Below the pieces are notes generated by a model, which worked only from the letters and a program-made list of their open reading frames with translations, searched no databases and was not told the origin of the DNA. Shown here piece by piece: positions 1 through 8,595 of a stretch of 64,000 nt of DNA (the first letter of the stretch is position 1; each line of letters begins with the position of its first letter). The position numbers and the translations under genes are program-made. The DNA is taken from contig NZ_CANMTQ010000004.1 in assembly GCF_947500835.1 (NCBI RefSeq), positions 62,001-126,000 on the forward strand. Reading direction: 5' to 3'. Source of the stretch: an uncultured Halomonas sp. (GTDB lineage: Bacteria; Pseudomonadota; Gammaproteobacteria; Pseudomonadales; Halomonadaceae).

Positions 1-70
1 TTTTGCGCCCAACTCTCGAGAAAATGATTCTAGACTAACCCTAACATATACGCTTGACAGGAACTCCTTC

Positions 71-901
71 ATGACACAGCGCACCATCGAACACCGGCTA
101 CGCAGTCAACCCAGTCAGGATGGGGACGGGGTCAAGATTTCCCGCGTTCACGAATTCAGCGGCGGACTCGACCCCTTCCTGATGCTCGATGAGCTCGGCT
201 CCGAGCGTCCCGACGACTACATCGGAGGCTTCCCGCCGCATCCGCATCGCGGCATTCAGACCTTGACCTACGTGCTGGATGGCGGTCTGACCCACGAGGA
301 TCACCTTGGACATGCCAGCACCATCGGCGCCGGAGACGCCCAATGGATGCATACCGGTCACGGCATCATCCATTCCGAGATGCCGCTGACCGACAGCCAG
401 GGGCTGCATGCCTTCCAGCTATGGCTGAATCTGCCGGCTCGAGACAAGCTCAGCGCCGCGACCTATCGCGACGTGAAGGCCGTCGAGATGCCGCACATCA
501 ATGCCTCGGGAAGCGAGTTGATCGCCCTGGGTGGTGACTGGCAGCTCGATGATCAACGCATTAGTGGCCCCCTTGACGCCCTGGCTGGAAAAGGCGCAGT
601 GGCGCACCTGCGGTTTGCGCCCGGTTCGCTGGTTCTCGAACAATCGGCGCCGACGCTACTGCTTTATGTATTCGAGGGCCAGCTCAAGGTGAGCGACGAG
701 ATGATCACCCAAGGCGAACTAGCACGGCTTGGACCGGGAAGCGAAGTACATCTGAGCGGCGACACCCACGCCCAGGTGCTGATTATGGCGGGTACGCCTC
801 ACAACGAACCCATCGCCCATTATGGTCCCTTCGTGATGAACACCCGAGAAGAACTCGAACAGGCGGTGCGCGACTATCATGATGGAACCTTGGCGGGGTG
901 A
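71..901 (+). CDS. Pirin family protein
   Basis: Cytosolic bicupin protein of 276 residues, the usual pirin length. The N-terminal cupin holds the family signature around residues 55-105: PPHPHRGIQTLTYVL followed by HTGHGIIHSE, which supply the His/Glu ligands for a single iron. The C-terminal half is the second, less conserved cupin. Some pirins are quercetinases and others redox-sensing transcription cofactors; the sequence does not choose between these. The ATG at 71 follows a GGAA-containing leader about 10 nt upstream. It is a single gene, followed on the opposite strand by the 4.5S RNA gene. Confidence 0.93.
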   Translation: MTQRTIEHRLRSQPSQDGDGVKISRVHEFSGGLDPFLMLDELGSERPDDYIGGFPPHPHRGIQTLTYVLDGGLTHEDHLGHASTIGAGDAQWMHTGHGIIHSEMPLTDSQGLHAFQLWLNLPARDKLSAATYRDVKAVEMPHINASGSELIALGGDWQLDDQRISGPLDALAGKGAVAHLRFAPGSLVLEQSAPTLLLYVFEGQLKVSDEMITQGELARLGPGSEVHLSGDTHAQVLIMAGTPHNEPIAHYGPFVMNTREELEQAVRDYHDGTLAG

Positions 902-951
902 AGCAGGAGAATAAAAGGTTGCCGCTAGGCGTGAGCAATCTGAAGATTGGA

Positions 952-1064
952 GGCGGCCCCCATCAGCCACATCCCGGCACACGCAGCCACCACTACCGTT
1001 GCTCCCTTCCGGGCCTGGCGGGGTTCGCGGTTTAGCGTTGCGGGAGGACCGACGAGGGCCACCG
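952..1064 (-). ncRNA. ffs: 4.5S RNA (signal recognition particle RNA, small bacterial type)
   Basis: On the minus strand the ends pair as a GC-rich terminal stem (GGTGGCCCTC with GGGGGCCGCC). The centre carries the conserved SRP domain IV: asymmetric loop, CCCGGAAGGGAGCA and its GGAA tetraloop. The stretch CGCAACGCTA near the 5' side and GTGTGCCGGGATGT near the 3' side match the E. coli ffs gene. Length about 113 nt, as expected for gammaproteobacteria. The RNA binds Ffh and directs co-translational insertion of membrane proteins. Ends are set from the terminal stem and may be off by a few bases. Confidence 0.95.
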
Positions 1065-1145
1065 CAGAACCGTTGGACGCGACACGGCGCTCAACGACTC
1101 GAAAGCAAGCTCCTGAACTTCAAGGGGCTTGTTCAGCGAGCCCGC

Positions 1146-1174
1146 AATATACCAGTGGCCCGATCTGTCATCAA
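1146..1174 (-). promoter_or_regulatory. Sigma-70 promoter for the 4.5S RNA gene
   Basis: Minus strand: -35 TTGATG (1169-1174), 17-bp spacer, -10 TATATT (1146-1151), followed by a GC-rich discriminator typical of stable-RNA promoters. Predicted start is near 1139, which gives a 5' leader of about 75 nt before the mature RNA that RNase P would remove. Confidence 0.75.
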
Positions 1175-1364
1175 GGTTGAATGCTTGTCGACGGCAATCA
1201 TTGCGCCGAGATAACCCATGGTTACCCCAGCACAACAAAAGTCCACGGTTTTATTGACTCTATTGGCTGCTATGCTTACTGAGGATGAGAAGAAAGAGTA
1301 CTAGGTTTTGCAACATGCAACGGCTCGGCTGCTGCATGGACAATAACGAACAAGGGGACGATTC

Positions 1365-2588
1365 ATGGAAAAGAATCCTGACAAGGGTTACGTTGCGATG
1401 CTTGGCTGGAGCCTGAATGCCATCGAGGCTCTGGATCGCTTTGATCGGCGCTACGTCATCGTGGCGCCAGACTGGGCGGAAGATTACTGCAAGGAACATG
1501 ACATTCCTTATCTTGCCTGGAATTTCGAACGCCTTAATGATCGCTCCATGGAAATTGCTGAAACCCTCAATGACATGGGGGTCGATGTCGCCATTCCGCT
1601 TTTCGAGGAAACCGTGGAATGGGCCGGCGCCATCAACTCGGTGCTGATGGACAACCCCAGGCTGTATGGCCAGGCACTGCTGCTGCGAGACAAAGCGTTG
1701 ATGAAGCGACGCGCCCAGCTTGGCGGCATCCGGGTAGGCATCTTCGAGGAAGCTCACGACAAGTCTGATGTCATCCGCTTTCTCAAGCGCGTCAACCAGA
1801 CCCTGCTCAAGCTCGACGGCGACCCCAACGATCCCATCCACTTGAAGGCTTTTGATAAGGCGGGCTGCCTGGGCCACCGGGTCATCCGCACCCCGGACGA
1901 GATCGACACGATCCCCGAGGAAGAGTTTCCGGTATTGATGGAAAGCCACCTGGACGGTTGGGAATTCGCCGTCGAGGCCTGGATACACGACGGCAAGATT
2001 CGTTTCTTGAACATCTCGGAATATGTGACCCTGGGCTATTCCGTCTTTGTGCCTGCAACCCCGGAACTTGAAAAATACCGGGAAGCGATCACCCGCCAGA
2101 TCGAAAAGCTGATCAAGACCTTCGATATCGAATTTGGCTTCATTCATCCGGAGTACTTCGTCACCAGCGACGGGGAGATGTATTTCGGCGAAGTCGCCTA
2201 TCGCCCACCGGGCTTCAAGGTCTTCGAGCTGCTTGAGCGGGCCTACGGCTTCAATGCCTATCAGGGCCTGGTGCTGTCCTTCGACCCGAAGACCACCGAG
2301 GAAGAAATCACGAACTTCTTTCCCAAGGAAGTGGTGGATGCCAAGGGCCATGCGGGCTGCTTCGGGGTCTATCCGCGCCGGCGCGTGGTCAGTAAGCTCG
2401 AGATTCCCGAAGAAACGGAACAGCACGAATATTTCGAATCTCATGAATTGACCGCGCCGCTGGAAGAGACCGTGACCAAGCGCACCGCCTTCGGCACACA
2501 CTGGGGTCTGGTCTACTTCTTCGGTGACGATCCCCATACGATGCGCGACTTGTTGAAGCATCAGGAAGAGCTCGATTTCTACGTATGA
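1365..2588 (+). CDS. ATP-grasp superfamily enzyme (unassigned ligase/carboxylase-like)
   Basis: 407-residue soluble protein with an ATP-grasp layout: an N-terminal Rossmann-like pre-ATP-grasp part (residues 1-110), a lid-like middle, and a C-terminal half with FPVLMESHLDGWEFAVEAW (about 187-205) and FGEVAYRPPGFKVFEL (about 273-288), which occupies the place of the metal-binding E-x-N-x-R segment. Such enzymes form an acyl phosphate from ATP and a carboxylate and pass it to an amine or thiol. The substrate cannot be read from the sequence. A GGGGAC leader precedes the ATG. The next gene starts 31 nt downstream on the same strand, so the two are probably co-transcribed. Confidence 0.82.
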   Translation: MEKNPDKGYVAMLGWSLNAIEALDRFDRRYVIVAPDWAEDYCKEHDIPYLAWNFERLNDRSMEIAETLNDMGVDVAIPLFEETVEWAGAINSVLMDNPRLYGQALLLRDKALMKRRAQLGGIRVGIFEEAHDKSDVIRFLKRVNQTLLKLDGDPNDPIHLKAFDKAGCLGHRVIRTPDEIDTIPEEEFPVLMESHLDGWEFAVEAWIHDGKIRFLNISEYVTLGYSVFVPATPELEKYREAITRQIEKLIKTFDIEFGFIHPEYFVTSDGEMYFGEVAYRPPGFKVFELLERAYGFNAYQGLVLSFDPKTTEEEITNFFPKEVVDAKGHAGCFGVYPRRRVVSKLEIPEETEQHEYFESHELTAPLEETVTKRTAFGTHWGLVYFFGDDPHTMRDLLKHQEELDFYV

Positions 2589-2619
2589 GTAGACAGAAAC
2601 AGCATGCCAAGGAGCTTGC

Positions 2620-4632
2620 TTGACTAATCAAGGAGAAAACGCCAGCAACCTGCAAAGGTTGTTGGCGAATCTGGATGAGGCAACCGAGATCCTTGCCCGA
2701 ACACCGGATTATGCCAAAGCCACCAAGACCAATCGGGTGCTGATAGCGCTGCGTAAGATAATGATGCTCCCGGGAGGCCCAGAAGCCCTCGAGCAACGCA
2801 GCCCACTGCTTGAAGCAGCGGGCATCTTCAACGGCTCCGACTGGTCCCAACCGCAAATACTGCAACCGGGGTTGACCAAGTATTCACTGCGTTCGGAATC
2901 CAGCGACGTGGTGCTAATGGAAGCATTGAGTGAAATACGTCTGCTGGCAGTAGCAAAAGGCACTTACCAGCACCCGTCCATTTCCACCGAGCAGGCCCAT
3001 CACTACCTGACCCAGGTGCTGGCGCTCAATCTCGAATTACTGTTCACCGCCCCCAGTGAAGCGGAGCGTACGCAACAAGGCAGCCTGGCGCTGTTGACGC
3101 GGCAACTGCTCAAGCACCTGGTCGAGGGCATCGGCTATGAATACATCGTCGATCGGCTGGTGGATGAGATCTGGCGCATCTTGCAACAGCGTCCGATTCA
3201 GGTCGATTCGGTCAAGCAGATGATTCTGCAGATTGCTTCCTGCCGCGTTAATCCAGACATTGAACTGGGCGTCAGTGGCCAGGGAGCGGATCGTCTCATC
3301 AGCAGCCTGTTCGGCACCACCAACGGCTGTCGCGAGGATCCGGGACTGGAGGTCTACCAGCAGCGCCTGGAGAGCATGGACATGGCAGCCTTGCAGTACG
3401 AAGCCACCGGCTTCGCACGGGCAATGCACGATACCGGCCTGGTCTCGCCCTATCACGCGCTGCTGTTGCGCCACTTGCTGACTCAAAACGATCATACGCT
3501 ATCCGAAGCGCTCGGACTTTCCAGCACGGGACGTGACTGCTTGCTGTGTTATCGAGCGTTGGTGCACGCCATGATCGACCTGGGGGTGCATCCGGAAACC
3601 AGCCAGGCCATCTACGGACTGGCATTGATGCTCGAACGCGGCATCCTTTATCAGCCGCCGGTGGCGCCGGCGCTGTGGCGTCAGGTGGCGCTGGAGTTGT
3701 CACCCTATTCCCAGCAACGTCTGATTCTTGCCTTCGGCGCCACACCCTCCCCCAGTGCGCGACTAATGGAGGGCGTGCTGTGCATGCTCGGGCAGCCGCT
3801 TGGGGTCGGCCAGGGCAACAACCCGACCTGTCAATCGGCGCGGGCATTGTCGATGTGGTCCTACAACGACCCGGACTATCTGCTGCAGATGATCGTCTGG
3901 GCCACCCGCGACGACGAAATCATCATGCACTTCGAAGGCCAACCGGTCTCGTCTCGAGAGAACCTCGAAGGCGTTGCCAAGACCCTGCCCATGGATCTCG
4001 ATCCGGTCTCCCTGCTGGTGGTGCCGCACCTGGATCGTATCTATAACGAGATGGGGCGGCGCTGCGTGGCTCGGGGCGAAGATCCGCACCGCTGGGTAAA
4101 TCCGGAGTTTCACGGCTGGTGGGCCGGACGCGGTTTCCGCATCGCCGTGGACGTCGCGACGGGCAAGCTGTTCCAGCTGGAAGATTTCCTGCGGCATTTC
4201 TATGCCTGCTATCACCCTTACTACAACGGTAATCAACCGCTGATCCATCCCCAGCCAGCAGGGATCGCGGTCACGGACAGCGCCGCACGTTTCATCGGCT
4301 GGCATGCTATTTCGCTGCTACGAGTAAGCCTGGACCCGCAGCAGGTCATGCGTATGTACTTCTTCAACCCCAACAACGATAGTGGTCAGGACTGGGGGGA
4401 TGGCGTGGTGGTGAGTACCGCAGGCAACGGCGAGCGCTATGGCGAAGCCTCCTTGCCTTTTGAGGATTTTCTCTCGCGGCTTTATATCTTTCATTACGAC
4501 CCCTTGGAGCCCGGCAACTCCAGCCTGGTCGATGAACAGTGTATTCAAGACGTGGTCGCCAAAGTCCAGCGCACCTGGGCCAAGGATCGGATACCCGCAG
4601 ACCCTCTACAAGCCGCCAGCGGTCCAATCTAG
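2620..4632 (+). CDS. Uncharacterised 670-residue protein with a candidate Cys/His active site, partner of the ATP-grasp gene
   Basis: I do not recognise the family. The protein is soluble, with no signal peptide or membrane segment. Residues 1-350 look mainly helical. The C-terminal half is richer in conserved-looking motifs: GQGNNPTCQSARALSMW with Cys404 at a likely helix start, NPEFHGWWAGRGF with His498, and WGDGVVVSTAGNGERYGEASLPF near the end. A Cys at a helix N-terminus followed about 95 residues later by a His is the arrangement seen in papain-fold hydrolases and transglutaminases; that is inference only. The start is a TTG at 2620 because AAGGAG lies 5 nt upstream and no ATG fits. It forms a two-gene unit with the ATP-grasp enzyme and ends before a strong terminator. 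Confidence 0.75.
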   Translation: MTNQGENASNLQRLLANLDEATEILARTPDYAKATKTNRVLIALRKIMMLPGGPEALEQRSPLLEAAGIFNGSDWSQPQILQPGLTKYSLRSESSDVVLMEALSEIRLLAVAKGTYQHPSISTEQAHHYLTQVLALNLELLFTAPSEAERTQQGSLALLTRQLLKHLVEGIGYEYIVDRLVDEIWRILQQRPIQVDSVKQMILQIASCRVNPDIELGVSGQGADRLISSLFGTTNGCREDPGLEVYQQRLESMDMAALQYEATGFARAMHDTGLVSPYHALLLRHLLTQNDHTLSEALGLSSTGRDCLLCYRALVHAMIDLGVHPETSQAIYGLALMLERGILYQPPVAPALWRQVALELSPYSQQRLILAFGATPSPSARLMEGVLCMLGQPLGVGQGNNPTCQSARALSMWSYNDPDYLLQMIVWATRDDEIIMHFEGQPVSSRENLEGVAKTLPMDLDPVSLLVVPHLDRIYNEMGRRCVARGEDPHRWVNPEFHGWWAGRGFRIAVDVATGKLFQLEDFLRHFYACYHPYYNGNQPLIHPQPAGIAVTDSAARFIGWHAISLLRVSLDPQQVMRMYFFNPNNDSGQDWGDGVVVSTAGNGERYGEASLPFEDFLSRLYIFHYDPLEPGNSSLVDEQCIQDVVAKVQRTWAKDRIPADPLQAASGPI

Positions 4633-4689
4633 GGGTGTTTCGTTCATTCCCTTCTCGAGCGTAACTCTCTTTTCAGACATGCGTTGACA

Positions 4690-4716
4690 CCCCACTGGAA
4701 TACCAGTGGGGTTTTT
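4690..4716 (+). terminator. Rho-independent terminator after the ATP-grasp/670-residue pair
   Basis: Perfect 9-bp stem CCCCACTGG/CCAGTGGGG with a 4-nt loop, followed by TTTTT on the plus strand. It lies between the plus-strand pair and the convergent tctA. Confidence 0.9.
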
Positions 4717-4729
4717 CAAATATTACGAC

Positions 4730-6244
4730 TCAGTCTCCCACGCCGCCTTTTCCCTTCATGCGCTGGCGAAGTATCGGCCCAACCAGATAGGGCAGGATCA
4801 GACCGACAATCGCCACGCTCCATAAGCCAATCGCCAGGCCACTACTCCACAGCACCGTCCAGTCGCCATCGGCAATGTCCAACGCATGGCGCAGGTTCTT
4901 CTCCATTTCAGGCCCCAGCAGCAGACCCAAGATAATCGGCACCAGCGGTATTTCCAGCTTGCGCAAAAAATAACCGCCCACGCCAAAAGCGACCATGAAA
5001 TAGAGATCGAACGCCGAGTTGCTGATGGAGTAGATACCCACGAACGCCACCATGGTGACGATGGGCAGCAGATACATTGGCGGCACGGAGAGCAGCTTGA
5101 CGAAGATGCCCACCATGGGAATGTTCAAAAGCAATAACAAGAAGTTACCGATCAGCAGCGCGGCGATCACGCCCCAGACGATATCCGCATTCTGTGTGAA
5201 CATCAGTGGTCCCGGGGTGATGTTCAACGAGATCAAAAGCGCCAGCAGCACCGCCGTGGTGCCGCTGCCCGGCACGCCAAGGGTCAGCATGGGCACCAGG
5301 GCCCCGGAAGAAGCGCCGTTGTTGCCGGCTTCCGGCGCTGCCACCCCGCGGGGGTCGCCCTCACCAAAATAGCCTTTCTTTCCAAGAATCTTCTTTTCCA
5401 GGGTATAGCTGATGAAGCTGCCAAGAGATGCCCCCGCCCCGGGCAAGACCCCAGCGATGAACCCGAGCACGCCTCCCCGAAAAGAGGTTGGCAGTATGGC
5501 AACGATATCCCGCCAGGAGAGCTTGAGCTTGTTGACCACCATGGCCGGCTTGCCGCCGCCGGCGCGCTCCTCGATGAAGAACAAAAGCTCGGAAATGGCG
5601 AACAGTCCGACAATGGCGATGATGAAATCGATGCCTTCATAAAGCTCGAGAATGCCAAAGGTATAACGCTGGGTACCGGTATTATCGATACCCACGGTGG
5701 CAATCATCAGGCCAATGGCCGCCGCCATGATCGTCTTGACCGGGTTCTTGCCGGTAATACCGCCCAAGGTGGCAAACGCCAGCACGAACAAGGCGAAGTA
5801 CTCCGCCGCGCCGAAGGTCAGCGCGAACCGGGCCAACAGCGGCGCCAGCAGGATCAGACCGATAGTGGCGATCAAGCTCCCCATGAACGAGGCCACGGCG
5901 GAAATGGCCAGGGCTTCCGCCGCCTTGCCCTTCTGGGCCATCGGGTAGCCGTCGAGGCAGGTCATCATGGCCGGCTCGTCGCCGGGAATGTTGAGCAGAA
6001 TCGACGAGATACGCCCGCCGTACATGGCCCCCGCATAGACCGCCGTCAGCATGATGAGCGCAGTGTCCGGCTGCAATCCCAGGGTAAACGCCAGGGGGAT
6101 CAGAATCGCCACCCCATTGGCCGGCCCCAGTCCGGGCAAGGCGCCGATCAGGGTGCCAAGAAATGCCCCCAGCAGCGCGAACATCAAATTGTGCGGCTGT
6201 AGCGCGACGCCGAATCCATCCATCAAGTAATTGAGGGTTTCCAT
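4730..6244 (-). CDS. tctA: Tripartite tricarboxylate transporter, large membrane subunit TctA
   Basis: 504-residue inner-membrane protein, the usual TctA length, with about a dozen hydrophobic segments. Family signatures: GALPGLGPANGVAILIPL near residues 35-55, the NIPGDEPAM segment, and ADIVWGVIAALLIGNFLLL near residue 355. It forms the channel-like carrier that takes substrate from the periplasmic binding protein TctC, driven by ion gradients. The ATG at 6244 is chosen over an upstream in-frame ATG because it overlaps the tctB stop as TGATG, so translation is coupled. Last gene of tctCBA. Substrate unknown; citrate and other carboxylates are typical. Confidence 0.94.
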   Translation of the reverse strand: METLNYLMDGFGVALQPHNLMFALLGAFLGTLIGALPGLGPANGVAILIPLAFTLGLQPDTALIMLTAVYAGAMYGGRISSILLNIPGDEPAMMTCLDGYPMAQKGKAAEALAISAVASFMGSLIATIGLILLAPLLARFALTFGAAEYFALFVLAFATLGGITGKNPVKTIMAAAIGLMIATVGIDNTGTQRYTFGILELYEGIDFIIAIVGLFAISELLFFIEERAGGGKPAMVVNKLKLSWRDIVAILPTSFRGGVLGFIAGVLPGAGASLGSFISYTLEKKILGKKGYFGEGDPRGVAAPEAGNNGASSGALVPMLTLGVPGSGTTAVLLALLISLNITPGPLMFTQNADIVWGVIAALLIGNFLLLLLNIPMVGIFVKLLSVPPMYLLPIVTMVAFVGIYSISNSAFDLYFMVAFGVGGYFLRKLEIPLVPIILGLLLGPEMEKNLRHALDIADGDWTVLWSSGLAIGLWSVAIVGLILPYLVGPILRQRMKGKGGVGD

Positions 6245-6696
6245 CAGCTTGCCTCCAGCACGCCAAGCAGACCCCAGGGCAAGGGCAGATCCAGGGCATA
6301 GGTGAACAGCAGGAAGACCACCACCCCCGCAATGAGCCCGGTGAGATACGCCTTTAGCAACGCCGCGCCCATGCGCCAGCACAGAGTGCCCACTGCCAGG
6401 GTCGTGGCGATGACGAACCCTAAAGGCTGCAGCAACAGCGTATAGGCGATCAGCACGACGACGGCAATGATCAGCTCCAGCCAGATGCTTCCCGAGGGCC
6501 AGGCATTATCCGGGTCCGGTTTGACGATCAAATACAGACTGGTCAATGCCAGCACGACGGCCAACACCGTGGGAAAGGTCTCCGGGCCGACAGACTCGGC
6601 CCCGCCAAAGGGTTCTGGAAACTGAGTGGCGCCCCAGCCGTAGGCTACGGCCAGGACGAGCATCAGCACACCGAAAACGCGATCGTTGAGCGCCAT
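6244..6696 (-). CDS. tctB: Tripartite tricarboxylate transporter, small membrane subunit TctB
   Basis: 150-residue protein with four predicted transmembrane segments (about 8-24, 43-58, 73-90 and 113-131), as expected for TctB, the small partner of TctA. The start overlaps the tctC stop by one base (TAATG) and its stop overlaps the tctA start by one base (TGATG). This tight coupling suggests fixed subunit ratios. Confidence 0.9.
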   Translation of the reverse strand: MALNDRVFGVLMLVLAVAYGWGATQFPEPFGGAESVGPETFPTVLAVVLALTSLYLIVKPDPDNAWPSGSIWLELIIAVVVLIAYTLLLQPLGFVIATTLAVGTLCWRMGAALLKAYLTGLIAGVVVFLLFTYALDLPLPWGLLGVLEAS

Positions 6697-7682
6697 TACT
6701 GGATCAACCCGATGTCCTTGGAAAGCGCCTCGATATCATCGATCTGTTTTTTAACGTAGCTCTCGAATTCGCCGGCACTCATGTGGAAAGGCATCAAGCC
6801 GTTCTGTTTCATGACCTGCTTCCACTCACCGCTCTCATAGATGGTATCCATGGCATCCACCCAATACTGCTTGGCGTCGTCGGAGATATCCGCCGGCATG
6901 TAAAAACCACGCCAGTTGGGCCCGATGGCATCTATACCCTGTTCCTTGGCGGTGGGAATATCGGAGAACTCGCCGGGCAGGCGCTCTTCGGAAAGTACTG
7001 CCAATACTTTTAGATCACCGGATTCCATAAAGCCTTGAGCTTCGGTGATGTCGCCGGTAAACGCATCCACGTGACCGCCCACCACCTGGGTCATGGCCTC
7101 ACCGCCATTGTTGTAGGACAGATAAGGAATGCGCGGCAGGTTCTCGACGCCGGCTTTCTGCGCCGCGATCAACACCTTGAGATGATCCCAGCCGCCCTTG
7201 GCGCTGCCGCCGGCAAACTTCACCGCCCGGGGGTCTTCCTTCAAGGCATTCATCAGAGCGGGGAGATCCTGGTATTCGGAGTCCTTGGAAACCGCAATGA
7301 CCCCATAGTCGGCCCCGAGCGCCCCGATCCAGTTGACCATCTCCGCATCCAGGCCCTGGAACTGGCCTTGAGCCAGCCGAGTAGTCGTGGCCGTCGATGC
7401 TGCGACCAACAACTGCTCATCGCCGGCACGCTTGCTCACCGTGTGCGCATAGGCGACACCGCCACCGGCTCCCGCCATGTTGATGGTCTGCACACTGCGC
7501 GGCACCAGATCGAGATCTTCCAGCACCTTGCCCACGCTGCGACAGGTGAAGTCCCAGCCACCACCCGGATCGGCGGGCGCCAGACACTCCACCTTGCCGG
7601 AGGGCTCGAAGGCCATGGCCATACTGCTGCTCAGCGTCAGGCCAGCCACGGCAATCAGCTTGAGAGTCGTGCGTACTATCAT
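6696..7682 (-). CDS. tctC: Tripartite tricarboxylate transporter, periplasmic binding protein TctC
   Basis: 328-residue periplasmic protein. The first 24 residues (MIVRTTLKLIAVAGLTL, then SSSMAMA) form a Sec signal peptide. The mature part has the TctC/Bug pattern: ECLAPADPGGGWDFTCR near the N-terminus (substrate pocket loop), VAGGGV-like glycine motifs, and GGHVDAFTGDITEAQ in the middle. The ATG at 7682 has AAGGAG 8 nt upstream; a longer in-frame start upstream lacks this. First gene of the tctCBA operon. The WDFTCR variant of the binding loop is typical of the subgroup linked to a full TctAB rather than of the many orphan Bug proteins. Confidence 0.93.
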   Translation of the reverse strand: MIVRTTLKLIAVAGLTLSSSMAMAFEPSGKVECLAPADPGGGWDFTCRSVGKVLEDLDLVPRSVQTINMAGAGGGVAYAHTVSKRAGDEQLLVAASTATTTRLAQGQFQGLDAEMVNWIGALGADYGVIAVSKDSEYQDLPALMNALKEDPRAVKFAGGSAKGGWDHLKVLIAAQKAGVENLPRIPYLSYNNGGEAMTQVVGGHVDAFTGDITEAQGFMESGDLKVLAVLSEERLPGEFSDIPTAKEQGIDAIGPNWRGFYMPADISDDAKQYWVDAMDTIYESGEWKQVMKQNGLMPFHMSAGEFESYVKKQIDDIEALSKDIGLIQ

Positions 7683-7822
7683 TGTTGTTTCTCCTTCGGT
7701 CTGCACTGCAAGAAGATGTTGATGGTGACTTTCCTACAACAGCGTCTTTCGCCATTGAAAGTCAAGCTTTCTACGCGGACACTTCTGTGTTGATTATGCA
7801 GACCCCAAGGTAAAAGACCATC

Positions 7823-8590
7823 ATGATGCGCCTCGATCAACTACTCGTCGCTCAAGGGCTGGTGCGTTCGCGTACCCGAGCCCAGCGCTTGATCCGCAAT
7901 GGTAGGGTGACGCTGGAGAGCGACCGCGACAAGGTGTTGATGAAGCCCGGCGAAAGGCTTCCCGAAGACACGGGGCTTGTGCTTGCAGACGATGAGCAAG
8001 AGCGTTATGTCTCTCGGGCCGGACTCAAGCTGGAGGCGCTCTTGTCCGCTCTGCAACTGAATCTGGAAAGCGTCGTTGTACTGGATGTGGGCCAGTCCAC
8101 CGGCGGATTTACCGACTGCGCCCTACGCCACGGCGCGGCCCATGTCATCGGCATCGAAGTCGGCCACGATCAGCTCGACCCTGCATTGCGCGAGGATGCC
8201 CGGGTAACTTGCCTAGAAGGCGTCAACGCCAGAGCCATGGCGAATGATCCTCAAGTGCTTGCCGCTATCGATCAGCATGCGCCAGAAGGAATAGCCATGG
8301 CGGTGATGGATGTTTCGTTTATCTCCCAGACGTTAATCCTGCCGGCGCTTAGCCGAATGCTTGCCAGCAGCGGCGAACTGCTCTCTCTGGTCAAGCCACA
8401 GTTCGAGGTCGGGCCGGGTCGAGTCGATAATCGCGGTATCGTCAGGGACGACACCTGCTACACACAGGTCGAGGAGCGCATTCGCGCCAGCTGCCGCGAA
8501 CAGGATTTCGACATACTCAGTTGGCGCGACAGTCCCATTCTCGGCGGCGACGGCAATCGCGAATTCCTGCTCCATGCGCGGCGCCGGTGA
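7823..8590 (+). CDS. tlyA: TlyA family RNA methyltransferase (hemolysin-A-like)
   Basis: 255 residues: an S4 RNA-binding domain (about 3-65: RLDQLLVAQGLVRSRTRAQ, then RLIRNGRVTL) followed by an FtsJ-type methyltransferase domain with the SAM-binding motif VVLDVGQSTGGFTDCAL (about 86-102) and SLVKPQFEVGPG. TlyA enzymes 2'-O-methylate ribosomal RNA, which in mycobacteria sets capreomycin sensitivity; in this group the exact site is not established. Two adjacent ATG codons are possible starts. It is divergent from tctC and convergent with mscK. Confidence 0.92.
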   Translation: MMRLDQLLVAQGLVRSRTRAQRLIRNGRVTLESDRDKVLMKPGERLPEDTGLVLADDEQERYVSRAGLKLEALLSALQLNLESVVVLDVGQSTGGFTDCALRHGAAHVIGIEVGHDQLDPALREDARVTCLEGVNARAMANDPQVLAAIDQHAPEGIAMAVMDVSFISQTLILPALSRMLASSGELLSLVKPQFEVGPGRVDNRGIVRDDTCYTQVEERIRASCREQDFDILSWRDSPILGGDGNREFLLHARRR

Positions 8591-8595
8591 TCCCC

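Noticed and set aside
1260..2561. 433-residue open frame on the minus strand
   Set aside because: It is the antisense of the ATP-grasp gene, which has clear motifs and a ribosome site; the minus frame matches no family and has no start signal.
6245..6382. 46-residue N-terminal extension of TctA
   Set aside because: It lies wholly inside tctB in another frame; the TGATG overlap gives a proper start at 6244.
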